DNA of 12,288 nt, taken from the NCBI GenBank assembly GCA_021847625.1, contig JAJZQK010000035.1:1-12288 (forward strand), written 5' to 3'. Source of the DNA: Chloroflexota bacterium. GTDB lineage: Bacteria; Chloroflexota; FW602-bin22; JAMCYS01. The notes under the pieces are model-generated. The model made no database searches. It saw nothing but the letters and a program-made list of their open reading frames with translations, and was not told where the DNA came from. Numbering within the stretch: position 1 is the first letter of the stretch; each line of letters begins with the position of its first letter. The position numbers and the translations under genes are program-made. This document shows, one piece after another, positions 6,174 through 12,288 of the stretch.

Positions 6174-6211
6174 GGGCGCGGGGAAGTATTCGGCGGCGCT
6201 TCTCCGCGCCC
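6174..6211 (+). terminator. Hairpin terminator after the SDR gene
   Basis: GGGCGCGGGGAAG (6174-6186) pairs with CTTCTCCGCGCCC (6199-6211), a 13-bp stem with one G-U pair and a 12-base loop. TCACCATTCT follows, which is only mildly T-rich. It lies 38 bases after the SDR stop codon. Confidence 0.55.
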
Positions 6212-6295
6212 TCACCATTCTGCTACCGCGGCCGCCGGTCGGAACATGGCACGCGCTTTGCGAGCTCACGAGGCCGGGGGCCGCGTGGTGAGGGC
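6208..6295 (+). repeat. Long-range inverted repeat upstream of the small membrane protein
   Basis: GCCCTCACCA (6208-6217) is complementary to TGGTGAGGGC (6286-6295), and CGCGGCC (6227-6233) to GGCCGCG (6279-6285). The two helices are contiguous on the 3' side and separated by a nine-base bulge on the 5' side. The outer strand shares GCCC with the 6174-6211 hairpin, so the two structures exclude each other. Another perfect hairpin, GGGCCGT/ACGGCCC, lies at 6303-6320. Confidence 0.5.
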
Positions 6296-6358
6296 GGCGC
6301 AAGGGCCGTCGCCACGGCCCGGCTCCAGGCCATGACTTTGGGGGGTGGAGGTAGCGCT

Positions 6359-6802
6359 ATGGCGCGTTCGTCTCGTTCCGCTCCGGGTGGGCTGCACGTG
6401 CACCTTGTGAGCATATTGGCAGGCTTCGCGGCCAATGTCACGGCGGTGCTATCGATCGTGTTTATGGCTAGCATCGTCATGGGGCCGCTGGCGGACGTTT
6501 CCGACGCGCTGGCCTTGGCGGCGGACGTCCTGCTCGGCGTCGTCGCCAGCGCGACCGCGCTGTTCTTGGGCGGCTTCGTGGCCGGGCGCATCGCCAGGGA
6601 GTCGGGTCTCTTCAACGGCGCTCTGGTGGGGCTCCTGAACGTGGGCGTATCGGCCGCCATCTTGATCACAAGCGCGGATGTCGTACTCGCCGGGTCAGAT
6701 TTCTTGCTGGCGGCCGTGATCGCCGTCGCTCAGCTGGCAATCGCCACGTTTGGCGGTCGCGTCGGCGGCGCCTCCGGTCGCCGCCCGTCGTCGGCATACT
6801 GA
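6359..6802 (+). CDS. Small integral membrane protein, TIGR04086/YrzE-like
   Basis: This 147-residue protein has four predicted membrane helices: about residues 17-41, 52-74, 82-103 and 106-132. An in-frame ATG exists at 6332, but ATG 6359 is preferred because GGAGG at 6347-6351 stands seven bases before it. The stretch ALFLGGFVAGRIARESGLFNGALVGLL resembles the conserved core of TIGR04086-type membrane proteins (a GG.xAGR segment between helices, then a glycine-rich helix), whose function is unknown. The ends are basic (MARSSRS at the front, GRRPSS at the back). No catalytic or ligand-binding residues are evident. The gene stands alone after a structured leader, with the liv operon promoter just downstream. 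Confidence 0.65.
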   Translation: MARSSRSAPGGLHVHLVSILAGFAANVTAVLSIVFMASIVMGPLADVSDALALAADVLLGVVASATALFLGGFVAGRIARESGLFNGALVGLLNVGVSAAILITSADVVLAGSDFLLAAVIAVAQLAIATFGGRVGGASGRRPSSAY

Positions 6803-6839
6803 GGCCAATTTCACTTCACCTAACCGCCCGAAAAGGATG

Positions 6840-6868
6840 TTGACAGGTGCCCGGCGGTGTGGTATCTT
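6840..6868 (+). promoter_or_regulatory. Sigma70-type promoter of the liv leader/operon
   Basis: TTGACA at 6840-6845 is a perfect -35. A 17-base spacer leads to TATCTT at 6863-6868, with a TGG extension directly before it. Transcription should begin near 6875. This is the strongest promoter in the window and lies about 345 bases ahead of livJ, leaving a long leader. Confidence 0.8.
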
Positions 6869-6874
6869 ACGCGC

Positions 6875-7162
6875 CAGTGGCGTTTCCGCCGCAAGCAAAC
6901 AAACAGGACAAAAGCAAATAGTGGCGTACCCAGTCGCCGGTCCATCGTATTACTATTATTCCTTCGTATTTAGTGGGCACGCCTCGGTCGTCGGTACCAG
7001 CTGCCGTGTGTAGCTAGGGGGAGAGCAAGAGGCCGGGGGCGTGCACCAGCGATAGCCTGCGGCCATTTCTGTCTCATCGCGATAAGTAGATTCAAGCGAT
7101 CCAGCGTAGGATCAGTCACAAGGGCCGCGGGATAGGCACAACCCCGCGGCCCTCTCGTTTCT
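6875..7162 (+). ncRNA. Structured leader RNA or stand-alone small RNA upstream of livJ
   Basis: The region between promoter and livJ has no convincing coding sequence and is locally more AT-rich (about 6900-6975) than the genes. Helices that can be drawn by eye include CGCC/GGCG (6872-6882), a nine-pair helix of GCACGCCTC (6977-6985) with GGGGCGTGC (7036-7044), and GATCC/GGATC (7098-7113). It ends in the perfect terminator-like stem at 7121-7153. The layout fits a cis-regulatory attenuator of the liv operon or an independent small RNA. It matches no riboswitch, T-box, 6S, SRP, tmRNA or RNase P motif known to me. Boundaries are estimates. Confidence 0.4.
7121..7162 (+). terminator. Perfect GC-rich terminator/attenuator before livJ
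   Basis: AGGGCCGCGGG (7121-7131) and CCCGCGGCCCT (7143-7153) form an uninterrupted 11-bp stem around an 11-base loop, followed by CTCGTTTCT. It lies between the operon promoter and livJ, 66 bases before the start codon. Full termination here would silence the operon unless it is overcome, or unless a second promoter exists. Confidence 0.65.
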
Positions 7163-7218
7163 ACCAGCCGATCTGTCGCCGAAGGTTGTCATAATTCTGG
7201 TAGAGGAGAAGGAAGCCA

Positions 7219-8388
7219 ATGGAATCCATGCTACGTTCGCATCGTCTGATCTCCATTCTCATCGCCGCTCTGTTGTTGCTCCCCTTCGCGGTGAGCTGCA
7301 GCAGCAGCGGCAACGCGTCTGAGCCGTACAAGATCGGCGCCCTCTTCGCGGTTACCGGCTTCAACTCGCCCCTCGGCACTCCCGAGAAAGAGACGGCTCT
7401 CATGCTGGAGGAGTAGATCAACGCCAACGGCGGTATCAATGGCCGGGATGTTAAGGTCGTCGTCTATGATACGGAGAGCGACGAGACCAAGGCCGTAACG
7501 CTGGCCAAGCGCCTCATCGAGCAGGACAAGGTCCTCGCCATCATCGGCCCCAGCTCCACCGGCGAGAGCATGGCCCTCGTGGACACGGTTCAGAAGGCGC
7601 AGATTCCGCTCGTGTCCTGCGCGGCTAGCGCCCAGATCGTCCAGCCGGTCAAGCCCTGGGTCTTCAAGACGCCCCAGAGCGACTCCCTGGCGGTGGGCGA
7701 GATCTACAATTACCTCAAGGCCAAGGGCCAGACCAAGATCGCCCTTCTCACGGCGGCGGGTGGTTTCGGCACCACCGGCAAGGCCGCCCTGGAAAAGGCC
7801 GCGCCTGACGCCGGCATCCAAATCGTGACGGCGGAGACGTTCGGCGACCAGGACACCGACATGACGGTGCAGCTGACCAAGATCCGCGGCACCGACGCTC
7901 AGGCCATCGTCGTCTGGGGCACCAATCCGGGGCCGGCGATCATCGCCAAGAACGCCAAGCAGCTGGGGATCACGCTGCCGATCATCAACAGCCACGGCAT
8001 CGCCAACCAGAAGTTCATCGAGCTGGCCGGTGACGCGGCCAATGGCGTGGTGTTCCCGGCCGGTAAGCTGCTCGTCGCCAACGACCTGCCCGATTCCGAC
8101 CCCCAGAAGGCCGTCCTGCAGTCCTACGCCAAGGAATTCCAGGCCAAGTACGGCAAGGGCGCGGACACGTTCGGCGGGCACGCCTACGACGCCTTGAGCA
8201 TGGTCGCCCAGGCCATCAAGAACGGCGCCGACACGAGCGCCAAGATCCGGGACGAGCTGGAGAAGGTCGACGGCTTCGTCGGCACCGGCGGCGTCTTCCA
8301 CATGTCGGCCCAGGAGCACAACGGCCTCGGCGAGGGCAGCTTCGTGATGGTCAAGATCGTCGACGGCAAGTGGACCTGGGAAAAGTAG
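7219..8388 (+). pseudogene. livJ: Branched-chain amino acid ABC transporter substrate-binding protein, interrupted by in-frame TAG
   Basis: The frame encodes a periplasmic-binding fold type I (LivJ family) lipoprotein of 389 codons that captures an amino acid or related solute for the LivHMGF transporter. Residues 1-27 are a lipoprotein signal (basic start, ISILIAALLLLPFAVSC) with Cys27 as lipidation site. Family marks follow: IGALFAVTG, INANGGINGRDVKVVVYD, IIGPSSTG and HAYDAL. The start at 7219 follows GGAGAAGGAA (7205-7214). Codon 66 (7414-7416) is TAG in MLEE-stop-INANGGINGR, where homologues usually have Gln or Glu; CAG to TAG is one transition. No other stop or frameshift occurs, so the lesion is recent, an assembly error, or read through. 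The next in-frame ATG, at 7570, would lack the signal peptide and first strands. livH follows with almost no gap. Confidence 0.88.
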
Positions 8389-8389
8389 T

Positions 8390-9253
8390 GTGTTCGACCA
8401 GGTAGCTCAGTTTCTGGTGTCCGGCGTCACGCTCGGCGCGATCTACGCCGTCGTGGCCCTGGGCTTCACGATCATTTACAACGTGACCGGCATCATAAAC
8501 TTCGCGCAGGGCGAGTTCGTGATGCTGGGCGGGATGCTGAGCTTCTGGCTCTACGGGCAGGCTGGCCTGCCGCTCGTCGCGGCGTTCGTTATCGCGATCG
8601 CCGTGACGGCGCTGGCCGGGCTGGCCCTGGACCGTCTGGCGATCCGGCCGGCCCGCAACGCGCCGGTGGTGAGCCTGATCATCATCACCATCGGCGCCTC
8701 CATCTTCATCCGCGGGCTCGGCGGGCACCTGTGGGGCAAGGACGCCGTGGCGCTGCCGGCCTTCTCCGGCGAGACGCCTATCTATCTCGGCGGGGCCACC
8801 GTGCTGCCGCAGACGATCTGGGTGTTGGGGACGACGCTGGCGGCGATGCTCCTGTTCCACCTCGTGCTCACCCGCACGATGCTGGGCAAGGCGCTGCGGG
8901 CCTGCGCCGTCAACCGGCGGGGGGCGGCCATCGTCGGCATCGATGCCCGGGTGATGTCGACGGTCTCCTTCGCCCTCAGCGCTGGCCTTGGCGCGGTGGG
9001 CGGCATCGTCATTGCCCCCCTGACGATGACCTCATACGACGTCGGCACCATGCTCGGGCTCAAGGGCTTCGCGGCGGCCGCCCTGGGCGGTTTCGAGAGC
9101 CAGCTGGGCGCCGTGGCGGGGGGCCTGGCCCTCGGCGTGTTGGAGGCCCTGGGGGCGGGCTACATCAGCTCCGCCTACAAGGACGCCATCGCCTTGGGCG
9201 TGTTGTTCATTGCCCTGTTTGCCCGGGCCTGGGGCTCGGCGAGAGAGGAGTAG
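8390..9253 (+). CDS. livH: Branched-chain amino acid ABC transporter permease LivH
   Basis: This 287-residue inner membrane permease forms half of the transport channel. GTG at 8390 begins one base after the livJ stop; the RBS is weak, so translation is probably coupled to livJ, which makes the amber codon upstream matter for its expression. About eight membrane helices are visible. The family motif INFAQGEFVMLGG lies at residues 36-48, and the cytoplasmic loop that contacts the ATPases is LRACAVNRRGAAIVGID (residues about 169-185). LivH usually has an Asn-x-Glu-Ala type sequence there; this one has Asn-Arg-Arg-Gly, a mild departure. The C-terminal LKGFAAAALGG is typical. Length is normal for the family. 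Confidence 0.93.
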   Translation: MFDQVAQFLVSGVTLGAIYAVVALGFTIIYNVTGIINFAQGEFVMLGGMLSFWLYGQAGLPLVAAFVIAIAVTALAGLALDRLAIRPARNAPVVSLIIITIGASIFIRGLGGHLWGKDAVALPAFSGETPIYLGGATVLPQTIWVLGTTLAAMLLFHLVLTRTMLGKALRACAVNRRGAAIVGIDARVMSTVSFALSAGLGAVGGIVIAPLTMTSYDVGTMLGLKGFAAAALGGFESQLGAVAGGLALGVLEALGAGYISSAYKDAIALGVLFIALFARAWGSAREE

Positions 9254-9255
9254 CG

Positions 9256-10212
9256 ATGCTAGAGAAACCACGCAACACCGGGCGTCGACTCCTCTTCCTG
9301 GCTTTGTTGGTCGCGCTGGTGGCCCTGCCCTGGCTGACCAACGCCTACATCACGAGCCTGCTGATCGTCATCGGCATCCACACGATCGTCGCCGTGGGGC
9401 TAGGGCTGCTGATGGGCTACGCGGGCCAGGTTTCCTTGGGCCAGGCGGCCTTCTACGGCCTGGGCGCCTTCACCTCGGGCATCTTGAGCGCCACCTACGG
9501 CGTCTCACCATGGCTCGGCGTCCTCGCCGCCTGCGTCGTCTGCGGCTCGCTGGCCTATATAGCCGGTTGGCCCATCTTCAAGCTGCGCGGCAACTACCTG
9601 GCGATGGCCACCCTCGGGCTGGGCGTAATCGCCTACATCCTGTTCGTCGAGCTGAAGGACTACACGGGCGGTCCCTCGGGCCTCGCGGGCATACCTTCCC
9701 TGGCTATCGGGGACTTCGCTTTCGATACGGACCGCAAGTTCTACTACCTGGTGTGGGCCTTCACCATCGGCGTTTTGCTTTTCTCCCAGAACCTCGTCAA
9801 CTCGCGCCCGGGCCGGGCCTTGCGGGCCATCCACGACAGCGAGGCGGCGGCGAGGTCGCTGGGCGTCGACGTGACCCGCTACAAAGTCACGGTTTTCGTG
9901 CTGAGCGCGGTCTACGCGGGGCTGGCCGGGGCGCTGTACGCCCACTACACCGCGTTCATCAGCCCGCAGCCCTTCGGCTTCATGTTCTCCGTGCGCCTGG
10001 TCGTGATGGTTGTGATAGGCGGGCTGGCCAGCATCTGGGGCGCCATCTTCGGTACCACCACGCTGACGATGCTGAGCGAGGTGCTGCATCCCTTCGGCGA
10101 CCTGGACGTCATCGTCTTCGGGGGCATCCTGATAGTCGTGATGATCTTCATGCCCCAGGGGCTCACCCGCGGCCTGCTCGACCTCTATGAACGAAGGACG
10201 GCACGCCGATGA
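9256..10212 (+). CDS. livM: Branched-chain amino acid ABC transporter permease LivM
   Basis: This 318-residue partner permease pairs with LivH in the membrane. ATG 9256 lies two bases after the livH stop, with the GAGAGGAG ribosome site inside the end of livH. About nine hydrophobic helices can be traced. The LivM signature GYAGQVSLGQAAF is at residues 54-66. The ATPase-contact loop LRAIHDSEAAARSLGVD (189-205) matches the EAA-like consensus well. VVIGGLASIWGA (252-263) is the conserved late segment. The last four bases overlap the livG start (ATGA), indicating coupled translation. Nothing is unusual. Confidence 0.94.
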   Translation: MLEKPRNTGRRLLFLALLVALVALPWLTNAYITSLLIVIGIHTIVAVGLGLLMGYAGQVSLGQAAFYGLGAFTSGILSATYGVSPWLGVLAACVVCGSLAYIAGWPIFKLRGNYLAMATLGLGVIAYILFVELKDYTGGPSGLAGIPSLAIGDFAFDTDRKFYYLVWAFTIGVLLFSQNLVNSRPGRALRAIHDSEAAARSLGVDVTRYKVTVFVLSAVYAGLAGALYAHYTAFISPQPFGFMFSVRLVVMVVIGGLASIWGAIFGTTTLTMLSEVLHPFGDLDVIVFGGILIVVMIFMPQGLTRGLLDLYERRTARR

Positions 10213-10982
10213 GAACGACGGATATGATTCTGCAAACCCGGGGCCTGCGCAAGGAGTTTGGCGGCCTGGTGGCGCTGAAGGACGTCGACACGGACGTCGA
10301 GCTGGCCAAGATCACGGCCGTCATCGGCCCCAACGGGGCCGGCAAGACGACGATGTTCAACCTCATCGCCGGCGTCTTGCATCCCACTTCGGGGGAGATT
10401 CGTCTTGAGGGCCGGGCGCTCAACGGCATGCCGCCGCACGCCCGGGCGGCGACGGGGGTAGCACGCACCTTCCAGGGTGTCGACCTTTTCCACAACATGC
10501 GCATCTTGGAAAACGTGATGGTCGGCCGGCATACGCGCAGCCGCAGCGGCGTGCTGGCGGCGGCGCTGCGGCTGCCGAGCGCCCGCCGCGAGGAAGAGGA
10601 GATTCGGCGCAAGGCGCTGGGCTATCTGAACCTGGTGGGGCTGGGAAGCAAGGCGAACGACAAGGCGAGCGGCCTGCCTTTCGGACAGCAGCGCTTGCTG
10701 GCCATCGCCCGGGCCCTGGCCACGGAGCCCCGGCTTCTGCTGCTTGACGAGCCGGGGGCCGGGCTGAACGGCATCGAGAAGGCCGGCCTGGCCGAGCTGA
10801 TTGTGCGCATCAAGGAACTGGGCATCACCGTCCTCCTGGTCGAGCACGACATGGACTTGGTGATGCGGGTGGCCGACTGGGTGGTCGTGCTCGACTACGG
10901 GATCAAGATCGCCGAGGGCACCCCTGCCGAGGTGCAGCGCGACGAGCGGGTCATCGCCGCCTATCTGGGCGACGAACCATAA
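10209..10982 (+). CDS. livG: Branched-chain amino acid ABC transporter ATP-binding protein LivG
   Basis: This 257-residue ABC ATPase, of normal LivG length, powers transport through LivHM. The start at 10209 overlaps livM by ATGA and follows AAGGA at 10195-10199. Walker A is GPNGAGKTT (40-48), the Q-loop Gln is in ARTFQG (Gln89), the ABC signature is SGLPFGQQR (154-162), Walker B is LLLLDEP (176-182), and the switch His is His213 in VEHDM. The LPFGQQR signature replaces the common LSGGQ, as is usual in LivG. The LivG-specific insertion after the Q-loop is present (about 108-135). It probably heterodimerises with LivF, encoded after an unusual 290-bp gap. Confidence 0.94.
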   Translation: MRTTDMILQTRGLRKEFGGLVALKDVDTDVELAKITAVIGPNGAGKTTMFNLIAGVLHPTSGEIRLEGRALNGMPPHARAATGVARTFQGVDLFHNMRILENVMVGRHTRSRSGVLAAALRLPSARREEEEIRRKALGYLNLVGLGSKANDKASGLPFGQQRLLAIARALATEPRLLLLDEPGAGLNGIEKAGLAELIVRIKELGITVLLVEHDMDLVMRVADWVVVLDYGIKIAEGTPAEVQRDERVIAAYLGDEP

Positions 10983-11040
10983 GGAAACCAACACCCTCCC
11001 TTCCCGGGGGAGGCAGGGGGTGAGGCTAACCTCCCAAGGA

Positions 11041-11060
11041 CCCTCACCCCTTCCCTCTCC
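11041..11060 (-). repeat. GGAGAGGG...GGGTGAGGG dispersed repeat, copy B (inverted)
   Basis: The reverse complement reads GGAGAGGGAAGGGGTGAGGG, matching 2475-2494 at 18 of 20 bases. It shows that one repeat family occupies both the phage-like region and the liv operon. Confidence 0.65.
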
Positions 11061-11104
11061 CAACTCTGTGACTGCGAGAGGGGCCTGTGGACTGTACCGC
11101 AGAC

Positions 11105-11214
11105 GTAGCGGGCGGCGTCTCCCTCGGGCCCGCGGCCCCAGGGACCTTGTCTGCCGGCCGTGGCGGCCAGACCTCGGTCCCTGGGCGCAGCCCAGGGAGA
11201 CGGGTCGCCGCTAC
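11105..11214. repeat. 110-bp imperfect inverted repeat
   Basis: The outer ends GTAGCGGGCGGCGTCTCCCT (from 11105) and AGGGAGACGGGTCGCCGCTAC (to 11214) are complementary apart from a small indel and a few mismatches. The inner segments CCAGGGACC and GGTCCCTGGG, then GTCTG and CAGAC with GGCC/GGCC tips, continue the stem almost to the centre near 11160. As RNA it would form a long hairpin in the livG-livF transcript; as DNA it could be a miniature mobile or palindromic element. Confidence 0.75.
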
Positions 11215-11272
11215 GGGGAGATAGAGGGCGGAACTACACCTCTCGGGGAGAGGTTAAGTCAAGGGGCAGCGC

Positions 11273-12043
11273 ATGCTCTCATTGGAAAACGTATCGATAT
11301 ACTACGGACGGGTACGGGCGGTCCGCGACGTCAATCTGACGGTTGCCGCGGGGGAGATCGTGGCTCTGATCGGTGCTAACGGCGCCGGCAAGACCTCGCT
11401 GCTCAACGCCGTGGCGGGCATCGTGCCCGTCGGCGCGGGGCGCATCGTCCTCAACGGCGAGGAGATCACGGGTCGCCAGCCCCATAACATCGTGCGCCGG
11501 GGGCTAGGCTACGTCCCGGAGGGACGGCAGCTGTTCAGCACGATGAGCGTGGAGGACAACCTGCTCCTCGGCGCCTACACCCACTGTTCCGGCCGCTGGC
11601 GTAGCCTGCTGGGCCACTTGGCCAGCTTCAGGCGCCAAACCGAGGTGGCGAAGAACCTGGCCCGGGTGTTCGACCTCTTCCCGGTGCTGTGGGAGAGGCG
11701 CGAGCAGCGCTCGGGCAGCCTCTCCGGCGGCGAGCAGCAGATGCTGGCGATCGGGCGGGCGTTGATGTCGTCGCCGCGGATGCTGCTGCTGGACGAGCCG
11801 TCCATCGGGTTGGCGCCGCAGATAGTGCGTGAGATAATAACCCTCGTCGGCCGCCTGCGCGAGGCGGGCCTGACGATCCTGCTCGTGGAGCAGGACGCGG
11901 TGGCCGCCTTGAAGGTGGCCGACCGCGGGTATGTTATGGAGCAGGGGCGCATCGCGCTGGAGGGCCTGGGCAAGGAACTGCTGGCCAGCGAGCGCGTCCG
12001 GCACGCCTACCTAGGGAGAACGACAGGGGTAGCAAGGGTATGA
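11273..12043 (+). CDS. livF: Branched-chain amino acid ABC transporter ATP-binding protein LivF
   Basis: This 256-residue ABC ATPase is the second nucleotide-binding subunit. The start at ATG 11273 follows AAGGGG at 11261-11266. Walker A is GANGAGKTS (34-42), the family Q-loop motif YVPEGRQLF is at 80-88, the ABC signature is LSGGEQQ (150-156), Walker B is MLLLDEP (170-176), DEPSIGLAP is at 174-182, and the switch residue is Gln in LLVEQD (LivF commonly has Gln, not His). It is about 15-20 residues longer than usual LivF; the extra stretch, THCSGRWRSLLGHLASFRRQ at about 103-122, lies in the helical subdomain that faces the permease. The stop overlaps the iorA start by ATGA. The gene is well preserved despite the insertion upstream. 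Confidence 0.94.
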   Translation: MLSLENVSIYYGRVRAVRDVNLTVAAGEIVALIGANGAGKTSLLNAVAGIVPVGAGRIVLNGEEITGRQPHNIVRRGLGYVPEGRQLFSTMSVEDNLLLGAYTHCSGRWRSLLGHLASFRRQTEVAKNLARVFDLFPVLWERREQRSGSLSGGEQQMLAIGRALMSSPRMLLLDEPSIGLAPQIVREIITLVGRLREAGLTILLVEQDAVAALKVADRGYVMEQGRIALEGLGKELLASERVRHAYLGRTTGVARV

Positions 12044-12288
12044 AGCAACTTCTTTCCGGCAACGAGGCCATCGCCCTCGGGGCCTATTACGGCGGCCTGG
12101 CCGTCGCGGCGGCCTACCCGGGCACGCCGAGCACGGAGATTCTGGAGAACATCGCCCAGTTGGAGGACGTCTACGCCGAGTGGTCGCCCAACGAGAAGGT
12201 GGCGATGGACGTCGCCTTGGGCGCCGCCCTCGGTGGGGTGCGGGCGCTGGCGTCGATGAAGCACGTGGGGCTCAACGTGGCCGCCGAT
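12040..12288 (+). CDS. iorA: Indolepyruvate:ferredoxin oxidoreductase alpha subunit, N-terminal part
   Basis: The first 83 codons of IorA are present; the gene runs off the window and full-length IorA is usually around 600 residues. IOR is a thiamine-diphosphate and iron-sulfur enzyme that oxidatively decarboxylates aryl pyruvates from aromatic amino acid transamination to acyl-CoA, reducing ferredoxin, typically in anaerobes. Recognisable blocks are LLSGNEAIALGAYYGG (4-19), AYPGTPSTEI (24-33), EWSPNEKVAMD (47-57) and MKHVGLNVAAD (73-83), all strongly conserved in IorA. The start overlaps the livF stop (ATGA) with AAGGG a few bases upstream, so it is translated with the transporter. iorB is expected just downstream. 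A related 2-oxoacid oxidoreductase is possible, but the blocks fit IorA best. Confidence 0.92.
   Translation, partial: MKQLLSGNEAIALGAYYGGLAVAAAYPGTPSTEILENIAQLEDVYAEWSPNEKVAMDVALGAALGGVRALASMKHVGLNVAAD

Larger units (their letters stand above)
10983..11272. other. 290-bp repeat-rich insertion between livG and livF
   Basis: No plausible coding sequence lies here. The left part has GGGGTGAGG/CCTCACCCC (11017-11050) and CCCTCTC/GAGAGGG (11053-11082), including an inverted copy of the GGAGAGGG...GGGTGAGGG repeat of 2460-2495. The right part is a 110-bp imperfect palindrome (11105-11214). The livF ribosome site AAGGGG is at 11261-11266. Neighbouring genes are intact and no promoter motif was found. 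Every other junction in this operon is coupled or nearly so. Confidence 0.75.

Noticed and set aside
6750..7013. Possible small gene downstream of the membrane protein
   Set aside because: It starts inside the membrane protein in another frame, crosses the promoter at 6840-6868, has no RBS and gives an unstructured peptide.
6875..7162. Glycine riboswitch, T-box, 6S, SRP, tmRNA or RNase P RNA
   Set aside because: I looked for hallmark segments (for example the T-box GGTGGNACCGCG, SRP GGAAGCAG, RNase P GAGGAAAGTCC) and did not find them.
7414..7416. Genome-wide amber recoding (for example pyrrolysine)
   Set aside because: TAG ends several genes here at natural positions, and livJ-type proteins do not carry pyrrolysine. 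Local readthrough remains possible.
7231..8319. Long uninterrupted - strand open frame opposite livJ
   Set aside because: Its openness across 7414-7416 is coincidental; the product is low-complexity and the + frame is a clear LivJ.

Overview
The window is GC-rich bacterial chromosome with strong Shine-Dalgarno sites, tightly packed operons and several families of GC-rich palindromic repeats in the gaps. The gene content (a solute-binding-protein-dependent branched-chain amino acid ABC transporter running into indolepyruvate:ferredoxin oxidoreductase, a divergent uroporphyrinogen-decarboxylase-family enzyme, an SDR) and the extended -10 promoters suggest an uncultured, probably anaerobic member of the Chloroflexota. 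This is an inference with moderate confidence; no rRNA or other marker gene is present. All genes read on the + strand.

Positions 1-3975 look like the distal end of a prophage or phage-tail-like module. It starts with a repeat-dense stretch (1-180), then a 697-residue tail/baseplate hub-like protein with an Asp-box motif, a 342-bp repeat-filled gap, a 69-residue small protein (possibly an OB-fold spike/baseplate protein), a zinc N-acetylmuramoyl-L-alanine amidase and a holin-like membrane protein. A strong hairpin terminator closes the module.

Positions 3990-6802 hold three apparently separately expressed genes: a URO-D superfamily protein, an SDR oxidoreductase with a TTG start, and a four-helix small membrane protein. 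The first two have extended -10 promoters of the same TGTG(G/C)TA type, and hairpins separate the units.

Positions 6840-12288 form one long operon. A near-consensus sigma70 promoter (TTGACA, 17-bp spacer, TATCTT) is followed by a roughly 280-nt structured leader that ends in a perfect GC-rich hairpin before livJ. The order is livJ, livH, livM, livG, a 290-bp repeat insertion, livF, then the start of iorA, which overlaps livF by ATGA and runs off the window. The likely logic is import of branched-chain or aromatic amino acids and ferredoxin-linked oxidation of the derived 2-oxo acids.

The most notable points are an in-frame amber codon at codon 66 of an otherwise intact livJ, the promoter-leader-terminator arrangement upstream of it, and the large palindromic insertion inside the operon between livG and livF.
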